Assembly (NCBI GenBank): GCA_017396515.1
Contig: JAFQLV010000031.1
Span: 1-55,589 of the forward strand
DNA length: 55,589 bases
DNA from: Clostridia bacterium
Lineage (GTDB): Bacteria; Bacillota; Clostridia; Oscillospirales; Acutalibacteraceae
Direction of reading: 5' to 3'
Shown piece after piece: positions 42,510 to 51,765 of the stretch. Made by a program: the position numbers and the translations under genes. The notes beneath the pieces were generated by a model. The model searched no databases. It was not told the origin of the DNA and saw only the letters and a list, made by a program, of their open reading frames with translations. Position 1 is the first letter of the stretch, and each line of letters opens with the position of its first letter.

Positions 42510-43118
42510 ATGGATATTAAAAATATTTTCGGAAAAGTTCAGAATTTAAGGAATTTAATTGATGCGGATAATGATGAAGATATACTTGATGATGCTGTAA
42601 GCGGCGACGACTACGAAGACAGCAAGAAGCCGAGACGCACTGCAAAGGGAATATTTGACGATGACGAGGATGAAGCTACCAATGTAGCTGATTTCACTTC
42701 ACCCTACAGCTATTCACCTACTGCAGCACTGCCTAAATATGACAGTGATTTCTCAGACGAGTTTCCGCCTATAAAGGGCATTGATGATGCTCCCGTGAGC
42801 GAAAAGAGTGCTCCTAATCTCTTTGATATCAAGTCAGCACCCAAGCGTTCAGGTTCAAAGTTCAAGCTCACATTCATTTCACTGCATGATATTTACGATG
42901 CAAGGAATGTAGCAAACCTCATGATGGATAAAAGCTCTATTGTTGTTGTTAATCTTTCACTTCTCAGTGAGGAACAGAGCAAGCGTGCAATGGATTTCCT
43001 CGATGGTGCAAAGTATGTTACACAGAGTGTTTTCGCAAGATTTACCGAGAGCATCTGTGCATTCATCCCGTCAGATATAGAGCTTCACGGCGATTTCTAT
43101 AATCAGGTTGAATTATAA
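42510..43118 (+). CDS. sepF: Cell division protein SepF
   Basis: SepF anchors FtsZ to the membrane and aligns septal filaments. The first residues MDIKNIFGKVQNLRNLI can form the membrane-binding amphipathic helix. A disordered acidic linker runs from about 18 to 115. The SepF domain follows, with the DARNVANLMM and DFLDGAKYV stretches. The length of 202 residues is slightly above Bacillus SepF (150) because of the linker. AAGGAGA precedes the start, and divIVA is next. Confidence 0.92.
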   Translation: MDIKNIFGKVQNLRNLIDADNDEDILDDAVSGDDYEDSKKPRRTAKGIFDDDEDEATNVADFTSPYSYSPTAALPKYDSDFSDEFPPIKGIDDAPVSEKSAPNLFDIKSAPKRSGSKFKLTFISLHDIYDARNVANLMMDKSSIVVVNLSLLSEEQSKRAMDFLDGAKYVTQSVFARFTESICAFIPSDIELHGDFYNQVEL

Positions 43119-43153
43119 TTTTTGAATCGAAATAATATAAAGGAGAGAGTAAA

Positions 43154-44164
43154 ATGTCTGACAATAAAATACTGAATTATTCATTTGCTTTTGCAGGCAA
43201 AAATAAATATTACGCTTCAGAGGTTGATGAATTTTTAAGAAGCATCAGTGAAAGCTATGACACTATGTATAAAACCTATAAAGCTCTCGACAAAAAAATG
43301 AAGGCACTTGCTCCTGCAATAGAGGAGTATAAAAACAATAAAAATGTAATTGTTTCATCAATTGTCAGGGCAGAAAAGTATTATGAGGATGTTACCGCTG
43401 AGGCTAATGAGCATTCTGCAGAGATAATTAAAAAGGCAAGTGAAGAAGCGGAAAATCTGTTGCTCACAAAAAAGGCTGAGGCTGAGGCGTACCACTATAA
43501 TCTTACACACGATGCAGATGAAAAGCTCAGAAGCCTTGAATCAGAAATCGAATCACTTGAAAGCCACGCTGCTTCACTTCAGGAAAAATATCTTGCCGAA
43601 ACCAAAGAAAAGGCAGCTGAGATAATTGATAATGCAAAAAACAAGGCAGCTGAAATAGTTGCTGCGGCATATCAGGATGCAAAAACTGCAAGACAGCAGA
43701 GCGAAGAAATTATTGCAGCAACCAATGCGGAGCTTCAGAGACTTAAGGCGGAAATTGCAAAGTATAAAAATGAGATTTTCAATGTTGTTGCAACTATAAA
43801 GCCTGCTGTTGACTCCATAACAGCAGATGCAGAGTTCAGCTTTGCACCCACCGAGGTTGAGGTTGATACAGATAAGCTTGCTGAGGATATGCCGGAATTC
43901 AGCCTTGATATGGAGTATGAAGAACCGGTACAAGAGCCCGAGCAGGATCTTTATGAGGATATAAGTTCATTCTCTGACCCACAGCTCATAAACAATCAGA
44001 ATGCGGGTATTCCCTTTGACACAGAGGTCTACGCAGAGGAAAAGACAACTGTTCTGCCCGATTTGAGCAGCGGCATTTTTGGTGACGATGAAGGTGACGA
44101 TGCACCTGTTGACTTCTCTTATCACAGCGATTTTGACTCTTTGTTTGAAGGTGCCGAAGACTGA
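43154..44164 (+). CDS. divIVA: DivIVA family protein
   Basis: DivIVA proteins mark curved membranes at the septum and poles. The N-terminal lipid-binding part reads FAFAGKNKYYASEVDEFL (about 9-26). A long coiled coil from about 30 to 215 is rich in Ala, Glu and Lys. The C-terminal third is acidic and probably disordered. At 336 residues it is longer than Bacillus DivIVA (164). The place directly after sepF supports the call. Confidence 0.88.
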   Translation: MSDNKILNYSFAFAGKNKYYASEVDEFLRSISESYDTMYKTYKALDKKMKALAPAIEEYKNNKNVIVSSIVRAEKYYEDVTAEANEHSAEIIKKASEEAENLLLTKKAEAEAYHYNLTHDADEKLRSLESEIESLESHAASLQEKYLAETKEKAAEIIDNAKNKAAEIVAAAYQDAKTARQQSEEIIAATNAELQRLKAEIAKYKNEIFNVVATIKPAVDSITADAEFSFAPTEVEVDTDKLAEDMPEFSLDMEYEEPVQEPEQDLYEDISSFSDPQLINNQNAGIPFDTEVYAEEKTTVLPDLSSGIFGDDEGDDAPVDFSYHSDFDSLFEGAED

Positions 44165-44191
44165 TAACCACCCCACGGAAGAAGTGATTTT

Positions 44192-44713
44192 TTGAAAAAT
44201 AAAAAGCTTACTCCCTTTAAAATAAAAGCACTTTCCTTAATTTCAATTGTGCTTTTAGTCGGAGCAGATCAGCTTATTAAATATTTTATAGATTTATTTC
44301 TCAAGCCAGTAGGAAGCGTTACCGTAATTCCGAAAATTCTGCAGCTGAGTTATTATGAAAATGACGGTGCCATGATGGGGATGATGAGCGGAAAAACTAC
44401 CGTAATGACAGTTTTTGCCGTCTTGTGTCTGCTGCTTGTGTGCTATATACTTTATTCAGGCAAGCTTGGCTACGGAATTGATTTCTGGTGTGTTGTTTTT
44501 GTTGCTGCAGGTGGTATAGGCAACCTGATTGACAGAGTTTTCAGAGGATATGTAATTGATTATATTGAAGTTCTGTTTGTGGATTTTTATATTTTCAATT
44601 TTGCCGATTGTCTTGTGACCTGTGCAGCTGTAGCTATAATAATAAGTCAGATTTATCAGTTCACAAAAGAATCAAAGAAAAATAAAAGGAAAGAGAAAAA
44701 CACAGATGATTAA
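44192..44713 (+). CDS. lspA: Lipoprotein signal peptidase
   Basis: LspA removes the signal peptide from prolipoproteins at the membrane. The two catalytic aspartates are D114 in GNLIDR and D139 in FNFADC. About four membrane helices are visible (13-33, 68-88, 95-112 and 135-155). The YENDGAMMGM stretch stands for the usual NxGAAFG. The length of 173 residues is normal. The start is TTG, with GGAAGAAGTG upstream. It overlaps rluD by 8 bases, the usual lspA-rluD pairing in Firmicutes. Confidence 0.95.
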   Translation: MKNKKLTPFKIKALSLISIVLLVGADQLIKYFIDLFLKPVGSVTVIPKILQLSYYENDGAMMGMMSGKTTVMTVFAVLCLLLVCYILYSGKLGYGIDFWCVVFVAAGGIGNLIDRVFRGYVIDYIEVLFVDFYIFNFADCLVTCAAVAIIISQIYQFTKESKKNKRKEKNTDD

Positions 44714-45629
44714 TGCACATATTATTAGTGTTGCACCTGAAAAGGCAGGGGAGCGCATCGATAAAATAATCTGCGGTGCCATTGACAGTCTCAGCCGCAG
44801 TGCCGTGCAGAAAATCATAGACGAGGGCGGTGTCAGCGTCGGCGGTGTGATAATAAGCAAAAACTATAAGGTGCGCGCCAACGATATGATAAAGCTTATA
44901 GTGCCTGAGGCAAAGGAGCTTGAGGTGACACCCGAAAATATCCCTCTTGACATACGCTATGAAGACAGGGATCTTTTAGTTGTCAACAAGCCGAAGGGAA
45001 TGGTCGTTCATCCGGCGGCAGGGAACTATGACGGTACCCTTGTCAATGCACTTTTATATCACTGTAAAGACAGTCTTTCAGGAATTAACGGTGTTATAAG
45101 ACCGGGAATAGTTCACCGTATAGATAAGGATACCAGCGGACTTCTTATTGTTGCCAAAAACGATATGGCACATATTTCTCTTGCTGAGCAGATAAAGGCT
45201 CACTCTTTCACCCGTGAATATCAGAGTGTGGTTTATGGCAGAATGAAAAATGAAAGCGGTACTGTAGATGCACCTATAGGCAGACATCCCGTTGACCGCA
45301 AAAAGATGGCTGTAACTCCGAAAAATTCAAAAAATGCTGTTACCCATTTCAGTGTTATTAATGAATATAAAGATTTTACGCACCTTAAGCTTCGCCTCGA
45401 GACGGGCAGAACTCATCAGATTAGAGTGCATATGTCATATATCGGTCATCCCGTAGCAGGTGATGCGGTTTACGGCCCCAAAAAAGTAATTGAGTATCTT
45501 TCGGGTCAGTGCTTACATGCAGGTTTAATCGGCTTTAAGCACCCGAGAACTAACGAATATATAGAGATTGAAAGTGAATTACCTGAGTATTTCACAGATT
45601 TTCTCAGGAGGATTGGTAACAATGGTTAA
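44706..45629 (+). CDS. RluD-family pseudouridine synthase
   Basis: This enzyme makes pseudouridine in RNA, probably 23S rRNA. It starts with an S4 RNA-binding domain (about 11-60). The catalytic Asp is D140 in HRIDKDTSG (137-145), and the RTHQIRVHMSYIGHP motif is conserved. The length of 307 residues fits the RluD/YlyB branch, and the coupling to lspA matches ylyA-lspA-ylyB in Bacillus. The exact uridine targets are not known. Confidence 0.94.
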   Translation: MINAHIISVAPEKAGERIDKIICGAIDSLSRSAVQKIIDEGGVSVGGVIISKNYKVRANDMIKLIVPEAKELEVTPENIPLDIRYEDRDLLVVNKPKGMVVHPAAGNYDGTLVNALLYHCKDSLSGINGVIRPGIVHRIDKDTSGLLIVAKNDMAHISLAEQIKAHSFTREYQSVVYGRMKNESGTVDAPIGRHPVDRKKMAVTPKNSKNAVTHFSVINEYKDFTHLKLRLETGRTHQIRVHMSYIGHPVAGDAVYGPKKVIEYLSGQCLHAGLIGFKHPRTNEYIEIESELPEYFTDFLRRIGNNG

Positions 45630-46461
45630 AGAAAAAATCGACTTATCGTCATGGCTTGTTGCAAGCGATATTGACGGTACCATTAATAATAAAGCAAGAA
45701 GACTTGTTCAGAAAAATTATGATATGGTTCATAAATTTGTTGACGAGCACGGCGGTCACTTCACATTGGCCTCAGGCAGAAGCCCTGAGTCAATGAGAAA
45801 GCATTTCAAGCGCCTGGATATTCCTGACGGAAAGGCTGTTGTTTTAAACGGAGCAGGCATTTATGATTTTGCATCTGAGCAGATGGTGTGGAAAAGTCCT
45901 CTTAACGAGCACTGCATTGATATGGTGAGAAAAAGTGTGCAGAAATTTCCTTTTCTCGCTTTTCAGGTCGTTTCCGATAAAGCCGTTTATCTCTTCAGAC
46001 CCACCCCGGCTTCGAGAATTCTTGCAATAAATGCAAAAAAAGAAATCAAGTATTTCTATGATTTTGAAAAAATTCCCAAAGAGAATTGGTATAAAGTCAT
46101 TTATTCGGGCTTGCCCGCACAAATGAAGCTGCTGGAAAAATATATCGTCAGCATGTCAAACACCACCGATAATCTTATGTACTCCTCAGTTTGCAGCTAT
46201 GAGATGGTTAACGAAGACACAAACAAAGGTGTTGCCGTTCTTAAGCTTGCAGAAATGCTTGGTGTTGATAAGAGTAAAACAGCCGCTATCGGGGACTATT
46301 TCAACGATTATCAGATGCTCAGGCGTGTTGCTCTGCCTGCCTGCTGCGGTCAGGCCCCCGAGGGCATGAAAAAGATAGCTAAGTTTGTTGCCTGCCACTG
46401 TAATGACGGTGCAGTAGCAGACTTAATTGAATACATTATAAAAAACCATAGTAATTTTTAA
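45622..46461 (+). CDS. HAD superfamily (Cof-type) phosphatase
   Basis: This is a 279-residue Cof-type HAD hydrolase. Motif I is DIDGT (16-20), with D16 as nucleophile and D18 as general acid. Motif II is LASGR. The C-terminal part holds NKGVAVLKLAEML and the metal-binding GDYFNDYQML. Such enzymes dephosphorylate sugar phosphates, FMN or PLP; the substrate is unknown. The ATG at 45622 has AGGAGG at 45606-45611; an upstream start would overlap rluD further. The transketolase pair follows. Confidence 0.88.
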   Translation: MVKEKIDLSSWLVASDIDGTINNKARRLVQKNYDMVHKFVDEHGGHFTLASGRSPESMRKHFKRLDIPDGKAVVLNGAGIYDFASEQMVWKSPLNEHCIDMVRKSVQKFPFLAFQVVSDKAVYLFRPTPASRILAINAKKEIKYFYDFEKIPKENWYKVIYSGLPAQMKLLEKYIVSMSNTTDNLMYSSVCSYEMVNEDTNKGVAVLKLAEMLGVDKSKTAAIGDYFNDYQMLRRVALPACCGQAPEGMKKIAKFVACHCNDGAVADLIEYIIKNHSNF

Positions 46462-46472
46462 GGAGGATTAAT

Positions 46473-47315
46473 ATGGAAGAAAGTAAAAAACTCTCACTCA
46501 AGAAGATTGCCGTAGATGTGCGTAAAGGCATTATTGAAGGCACCTTCAACGCAAAGTCGGGACATCCCGGCGGCTCACTCTCAATAGCTGATATTATGAC
46601 CTATCTCTATTTCAGCGAAATGAATGTTGACCCCAAAAATCCCGATGACGAAAACAGAGACAGACTTGTTCTCTCAAAGGGTCACACAGCACCTGCACTT
46701 TATGCCGCACTTGCACACAAGGGCTTCTTTGATGTTGAGCTTCTCAAAACTCTGCGTAAGCCCGATTCAATGCTCCAGGGTCATCCCAGCATGAGATATA
46801 CTCCCGGTGTTGATATGAGCACAGGCTCACTCGGTCAGGGTATTTCAGTTGCTTGCGGCATGGCACTTGCAGGCAAGCTTAAGGGCAAGGATTACAGAGT
46901 ATATGTACCCCTCGGTGACGGTGAAATTGAAGAAGGTCAGGTTTGGGAGGCTGCTATGTTTGCAGGCAACCGCAAGCTTGATAACCTTTGTGCAATTGTT
47001 GACTACAACAATCTTCAGATTGACGGCACACTTGAAGAGGTTAACTCACCCTATCCCATTAAGGAAAAGTTTGAATCCTTTGGTTGGAATGTAGTTGAAA
47101 TCTGCGGTCATTGTTTCACACAGATTGAGGAAGCCTTTGAGGCTGCTAAGGCTTGCAAGGGTAAGCCCACATGCATTGTTGCCAAAACGGTTAAGGGCAA
47201 GGGCGTTTCCTTTATGGAAGATAAGTGCGACTGGCACGGCAGTGCCCCCAACGCAGAGCAGTATGCAATTGCTATGGCTGAGCTTGACGAAGCCGCAAAG
47301 AGTCTGGAGGTGTAA
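46473..47315 (+). CDS. tktN: Transketolase, N-terminal subunit
   Basis: This is the thiamin-diphosphate-binding half of a split transketolase, which exchanges C2 units in the non-oxidative pentose phosphate pathway. The N-terminal SGHPGGSLSIADI and the ThDP motif GDGEIEEG (148-155) up to YNNLQIDG are clear. The length of 280 residues matches split N-subunits. AAGGAGG precedes the start. The C-terminal subunit starts 3 bases after the stop, so translation is probably coupled. Confidence 0.95.
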   Translation: MEESKKLSLKKIAVDVRKGIIEGTFNAKSGHPGGSLSIADIMTYLYFSEMNVDPKNPDDENRDRLVLSKGHTAPALYAALAHKGFFDVELLKTLRKPDSMLQGHPSMRYTPGVDMSTGSLGQGISVACGMALAGKLKGKDYRVYVPLGDGEIEEGQVWEAAMFAGNRKLDNLCAIVDYNNLQIDGTLEEVNSPYPIKEKFESFGWNVVEICGHCFTQIEEAFEAAKACKGKPTCIVAKTVKGKGVSFMEDKCDWHGSAPNAEQYAIAMAELDEAAKSLEV

Positions 47316-47317
47316 TT

Positions 47318-48262
47318 ATGGCTGATGTAATTAAATGTGCAACCCGTGATGCTTACGGTGCCGCTTTGAAGGAGCTGGGTGTAAGAGATGATATTCTTGT
47401 GCTTGACGCTGACCTTGCAAAGGCAACCAAGACAATAACCTTTAAGAAGGAATTTCCCGAAAAGTTTATCGATTGCGGTATTGCTGAAAGCAATATGATG
47501 GGTATTGCTGCAGGCCTTGCAACTGCAGGCTATACAGTTTTTGCCTCAAGCTTTGCTATGTTTGCGGCAGGCAGAGCCTTTGAGCAGGTCAGAAACTCAA
47601 TTGCGTACCCGAAGCTCAATGTTAAAATCGGTGCAACTCACGCCGGCATCTCAGTAGGTGAGGACGGTGCAAGCCATCAGTGCTGTGAGGATATTGCTCT
47701 TATGCGTTCAATTCCCGGTATGGTTATCATTAACCCTGCTGACGATGTTGAAGCTAAGGCTGCCGTTCACGCTGCTGCTGCTCACGAGGGCCCGGTTTAT
47801 ATGCGCTTCGGCAGACTTGCAGTGCCCCGTGTAAATTCTGAGGATTATAAGTTTGAGCTTGGCAAGGGCGTTGAGCTTAAGGACGGTAAGGATGTAACTA
47901 TTGTTGCCACAGGTCTTATGGTGGGTGAGGCTCTTATTGCTGCCGAAACTCTTAAAGAGGAAGGCATTGATGCCAGAGTTATCAATATTCATACCATCAA
48001 GCCTATTGATAAGGATATCCTTGTTAAGGCAGCAAAGGAAACAGGTGCAATTGTTACTGCTGAAGAGCACAGCATTATCGGTGGTCTCGGCAGTGCGGTA
48101 ACCGAGGTTCTCGCTGAGGAATATCCCGTGCCCGTTGTTAGACTCGGTGTCAACGACACCTTCGGTAAGTCAGGCCCTGCTCTTGAGCTACTCAAGATTT
48201 TCGGCCTTGATGCTGCTAACATTGTTGAAAAAGCCAAGAAGGCTGTTTCATTAAAGAAATAA
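47318..48262 (+). CDS. tktC: Transketolase, C-terminal subunit
   Basis: The pyrimidine-binding half of the split transketolase, 314 residues long. FIDCGIAESNMMGIAAGLA contains the glutamate that activates thiamin diphosphate. The substrate-binding stretch GEDGASHQCCEDIALMR replaces the usual GEDGPTHQP. A ribulose/transketolase C-terminal domain ends with the TAEEHSIIGGLG region. A deoxyxylulose-type or dihydroxyacetone-type activity cannot be ruled out from sequence. Confidence 0.94.
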   Translation: MADVIKCATRDAYGAALKELGVRDDILVLDADLAKATKTITFKKEFPEKFIDCGIAESNMMGIAAGLATAGYTVFASSFAMFAAGRAFEQVRNSIAYPKLNVKIGATHAGISVGEDGASHQCCEDIALMRSIPGMVIINPADDVEAKAAVHAAAAHEGPVYMRFGRLAVPRVNSEDYKFELGKGVELKDGKDVTIVATGLMVGEALIAAETLKEEGIDARVINIHTIKPIDKDILVKAAKETGAIVTAEEHSIIGGLGSAVTEVLAEEYPVPVVRLGVNDTFGKSGPALELLKIFGLDAANIVEKAKKAVSLKK

Positions 48263-48285
48263 TTTATCCCGAAAGGAATCGCATT

Positions 48286-48489
48286 ATGAAAGAAATCACA
48301 AAAGATATGGTTATCGGCGACATTCTTGATGCTGACGGCGGTACTGCAGTATTCTTCTTTGAAATGGGTATGCACTGTCTCGGCTGTCCCGCCTCAAGAG
48401 GCGAAACCGTTGAAGAGGCATGTGCTGTTCACGGCGTTGATGTTGATGCTCTCGTTGCGAGAATTAACGAATATCTCGCTTCAAAATAA
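48286..48489 (+). CDS. DUF1858 small CxxC protein
   Basis: This 67-residue protein has the DUF1858 fold seen at the N-terminus of ScdA/RIC-type iron-sulfur repair proteins. It carries the motif HCLGCPAS with C31 and C34, which suggests redox or metal binding. Its stand-alone form is common in Clostridia, but its role is unknown. AAAGGA precedes the ATG. It follows the transketolase genes and ends at a hairpin. Confidence 0.85.
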   Translation: MKEITKDMVIGDILDADGGTAVFFFEMGMHCLGCPASRGETVEEACAVHGVDVDALVARINEYLASK

Positions 48490-48499
48490 GTGTCATATC

Positions 48500-48525
48500 G
48501 GAGCCACCTTTTTTGGGGTGGCTCC
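48500..48525 (+). terminator. Hairpin after the DUF1858 gene
   Basis: GGAGCCACC (48500-48508) pairs perfectly with GGTGGCTCC (48517-48525). The following bases are ATTTGTTG, only a poor T-run, so some read-through into trmK is likely. Confidence 0.7.
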
Positions 48526-48543
48526 ATTTGTTGAGGTAGATTT

Positions 48544-49236
48544 ATGATTAAACTTGATGAGCGTCTTAAGACGGTGGCTTCCATGGTACGCGAGGGGAGC
48601 CGTGTTGCGGATATAGGTACGGACCACGCCTATCTTATTGCCTATCTGATTGAAAAAGGCATTTGTCCCCGGGGCATTGCTGCAGATTTAAGAAAAGGAC
48701 CTCTTGAAAATGCAAGACAGACTGTTATTGAGGCGGGTCTTACTGACAAGGTTGAGCTTATCCTTTCAGACGGACTTCAAAAGATAAAAGAAAACTCCTG
48801 TGATGATATCGTGCTTGCAGGAATGGGCGGTAATTTAATTGCCGAAATACTTTCAAAAGCTCAGTGGATTAAAAATGAAAATATAAATATCGTTGCACAG
48901 CCTATGACTCACGCTGAGGTGCTCAGGCAGTTTTTTCTCGATAACGGCTTTGAAATATTGAAAGAAAAGACCGCAACCGACGGTAGACGTTGTTACTGCA
49001 CTATGTCAGCTCGTTATACGGGTCAAGCTCAGAAGCACGGTATTTCTTACATATATACGGGTCAGCTGTTTGAAAATAATGATGAAATTACCTTCAGATA
49101 TATTGATAAAATGCTGACAACTCTCAAAAAAAAGCACTCAGCTCTTATGAGTGCAGGAAGGACCGATGACGAAAATCTCGGTGCTGTTATTGATGAAATT
49201 GAAGAAAAAATGGAGAAAACAAAATGGTTACTGTAA
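48544..49236 (+). CDS. trmK: tRNA (adenine22-N1)-methyltransferase
   Basis: TrmK (YqfN) methylates A22 of tRNA with SAM. The SAM motif is VADIGTDHA (21-29), and the family pattern LAGMGGNLI follows, then IVAQPMTH. The length of 230 residues is normal. It overlaps the Nif3-like gene by 13 bases, as in the conserved yqfN-yqfO pair. A helical C-terminus is typical of the family. Confidence 0.92.
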   Translation: MIKLDERLKTVASMVREGSRVADIGTDHAYLIAYLIEKGICPRGIAADLRKGPLENARQTVIEAGLTDKVELILSDGLQKIKENSCDDIVLAGMGGNLIAEILSKAQWIKNENINIVAQPMTHAEVLRQFFLDNGFEILKEKTATDGRRCYCTMSARYTGQAQKHGISYIYTGQLFENNDEITFRYIDKMLTTLKKKHSALMSAGRTDDENLGAVIDEIEEKMEKTKWLL

Positions 49237-49994
49237 AAGCTATTTCCGATTATATAGATTCTCTTGCACCCTACAGCACAAAATGTCAGTGGGATAACTG
49301 CGGTATACTTGTGGGTGACGAAAATAAACAGGTTCATAAAATAGGCTTTTCTCTCGACCTGACAGATGAAAGCCTTAGTGATGCAATTGCAAAGGGAGTC
49401 GATATGATAGTTACTCATCATCCCATAATTTTCAAAGCGCAAAAGAACTTTTTAAAGGGCAATATGGCTTATGAGCTTGCTTCTCACGGAATTAGTGCAG
49501 TGAGTGCACACACCTGCTTTGATTGTGCTGACGGCGGTGTCAATGATGCTCTGTGCGAAATTTTCGGACTCACCGATGTTGAAAAGGTACCCTCAGAGGA
49601 ATGTATTGTTCCGATGGTGAGAATAGGAAATCTTTGTTATGAAAATAAGCTCACATCAGCTCAGTTTGCGGAAATTGTCAGCGAAAAGCTCGGCACAACC
49701 GTAAGGCTCATTGAGTCTGACAGGGAAATAGGCAGAGTCGCTGTTTGCGGCGGTGCCGGTATGGATTTTTTCGGTGCTGCGGTCAGTATGGGGGCGGATG
49801 CCTATGTTACGGGTGATATAAGCCACCACGAAATGCTCGAGGCAAAGGAAATGGGTGTAACAGTGATTGCGGCAGGGCACTTTGAAACAGAAAAACCTGC
49901 TATGGCATATCTGAAAAAGTATATTGAAGAAAAATTCAGTGATATTGAAACGGTGCTTTTAAAGCAAAGTAATCCCGTTAGATTTATTGGTTAA
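49224..49994 (+). CDS. Nif3-like dinuclear metal protein (YqfO family)
   Basis: This family binds two metal ions and is also described as GTP cyclohydrolase I type 2, although the true role is disputed. The metal-binding stretch VTHHPIIF carries H65 and H66, and the later TGDISHHEM and GHFETE motifs complete the site. The 256-residue length corresponds to the short form, without the central PII/CutA-like insert that makes Bacillus YqfO longer. It is coupled to trmK by overlap. Confidence 0.9.
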   Translation: MVTVKAISDYIDSLAPYSTKCQWDNCGILVGDENKQVHKIGFSLDLTDESLSDAIAKGVDMIVTHHPIIFKAQKNFLKGNMAYELASHGISAVSAHTCFDCADGGVNDALCEIFGLTDVEKVPSEECIVPMVRIGNLCYENKLTSAQFAEIVSEKLGTTVRLIESDREIGRVAVCGGAGMDFFGAAVSMGADAYVTGDISHHEMLEAKEMGVTVIAAGHFETEKPAMAYLKKYIEEKFSDIETVLLKQSNPVRFIG

Positions 49995-50002
49995 GGTGAA
50001 TT

Positions 50003-51748
50003 ATGGCTCTCGACGGTTTATTTCTAAGCAAAATTAAAGATGAACTTCTCTCAAAGGCAGTGGGACTTCGTGTAGACAAGGTCAATCAGCCTACCCGAGA
50101 TGAAATAATATTGAATCTCAGAGGTAAAGGCTGTAATTATAAGCTGCTTTTATGTGTGCGTGCAGACAGCCCAAGAGTCCACTTCACATCGCATAACATT
50201 GACAATCCACCCGTACCGCCTATGTTTTGTATGCTTCTTCGCAAGCATCTGACAAGTGCAATGGTGAAAAACATCCGTCAGCACGAAAGTGACAGAATAC
50301 TGTTTATTGATTTTGATGCAACGAATGAAATCGGTGATAGGGTAGAGCTTACCCTTTGCATTGAAATAATGGGTAAATATTCAAATCTCATCCTCATTTC
50401 CGGGGAAAAGATAATAGACTCGGCAAAAAGAGTCGATTACACAACCTCAAGTGTCAGACAGATTTTACCCGGACTTTCCTATGAGCTTCCCCCTTCTCAG
50501 GATAAGCTCAGTATTGAAAATGAAGAAGTAAGTTCATTAATCGACAGAATACAGCAATATAAAGACAAGTATCTTTCATCTGCAGTTATAAACTCAATTC
50601 AAGGTGTGTCACCTGTTGTCAGCCGCGAAATTGCCTCAAGAGTGACGGGAGACGATGTGATGGTCTGCTCACTTACAAATGAGCAGATAAGTCAGCTCAC
50701 CTGTCTGTTAAGCGATATTAAAGATAAGCTTCACAAAAGCAGTGAGGTTTATATGCTGTGTGAGAAAAACGGCAAACCAAAGGATATTTCACATATTGAT
50801 GTCACACAGTACGGTAATGTGCTTGATGTCAAAAAATATGACAGCTGCTCGGAGCTGCTTGACGATTTCTATTATGAGCGTGACAGGCTAAACAGAATTA
50901 ACCACCGAGCTCACGAGCTTATTAAGCTTCTCAATAACCTTATTGAAAGAACGGTGAGAAAGCTTGCTTTGCAGCGTGAAGAGCTGAAAAAATGTGAAGA
51001 TAAAGAACAGCTCAGACTTTACGGTGAGCTGATTTTAGCTAATATTTACAGACTGGAAAAGGGTGTCAGCTTCTATGAGGTTGAGAATTATTATGATAAC
51101 TGCAGCATAATTAAAATACCCTGCAATCCTGCACTTTCTCCTACGGAAAACCAGAAGAAGTATTATAAAGAGTACCGCAAGGCGCAAACAGCAGAAAAAA
51201 TGCTTGCCGAGCTTATAGCTCAGGGGGAACAGGAAATTATCTATCTTGAGAGCGTTCTTGATGAGCTGTCGAGAGCTGACACAGACAGTGAAATATCTGC
51301 TATCCGTCTTGAACTGCAAAGCGGCGGATATATTAAAAATCTGAAGGGCAAAAAACAAAAGCCGCCTAAGGAGCTGCCTCCCGTTGAGTTCAAATCAAGC
51401 GACGGCTTTAAAATTCTTGTGGGCAGAAACAATGCACAGAATGAGAAGCTTTCACTTAAAACAGCGGCAAAAAATGATATGTGGCTTCACACTCAGAAAA
51501 TTCCCGGCTCTCATGTTGTTATCTTCGGAGAGGGCAGAGAAATTTCAGATGAAGCTATTGAAGAAGCTGCAGTAATTGCGGCGTACCACAGCAAGGCAAG
51601 GGAGTCATCTCTTGTGCCTGTTGATTACACAAGAGCCAAGGCACTTAAAAAGCCATCGGGCGGCAAGACCGGTATGGTTATTTACCACGAATATTGGACT
51701 ATTATTGTTAACCCTGACAAGGAACTTGTTGAGAGATTAAAAGTATAA
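50003..51748 (+). CDS. rqcH: Rqc2 homologue RqcH (NFACT protein)
   Basis: RqcH binds stalled 50S-peptidyl-tRNA complexes and adds alanine tails that mark the chain for degradation. The NFACT-N domain (about 1-200) is followed by helix-hairpin-helix and coiled-coil regions (about 200-440). The NFACT-R domain at the end has NDMWLHTQKIPGSHV and the VDYTRAKALKKPSG stretch. At 581 residues it matches Bacillus RqcH/FbpA (about 570). Older names are fibronectin-binding protein. AAGGTG precedes the ATG, and dnaE follows 17 bases later. Confidence 0.94.
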   Translation: MALDGLFLSKIKDELLSKAVGLRVDKVNQPTRDEIILNLRGKGCNYKLLLCVRADSPRVHFTSHNIDNPPVPPMFCMLLRKHLTSAMVKNIRQHESDRILFIDFDATNEIGDRVELTLCIEIMGKYSNLILISGEKIIDSAKRVDYTTSSVRQILPGLSYELPPSQDKLSIENEEVSSLIDRIQQYKDKYLSSAVINSIQGVSPVVSREIASRVTGDDVMVCSLTNEQISQLTCLLSDIKDKLHKSSEVYMLCEKNGKPKDISHIDVTQYGNVLDVKKYDSCSELLDDFYYERDRLNRINHRAHELIKLLNNLIERTVRKLALQREELKKCEDKEQLRLYGELILANIYRLEKGVSFYEVENYYDNCSIIKIPCNPALSPTENQKKYYKEYRKAQTAEKMLAELIAQGEQEIIYLESVLDELSRADTDSEISAIRLELQSGGYIKNLKGKKQKPPKELPPVEFKSSDGFKILVGRNNAQNEKLSLKTAAKNDMWLHTQKIPGSHVVIFGEGREISDEAIEEAAVIAAYHSKARESSLVPVDYTRAKALKKPSGGKTGMVIYHEYWTIIVNPDKELVERLKV

Positions 51749-51765
51749 TATAAAGGAGGGATAAG

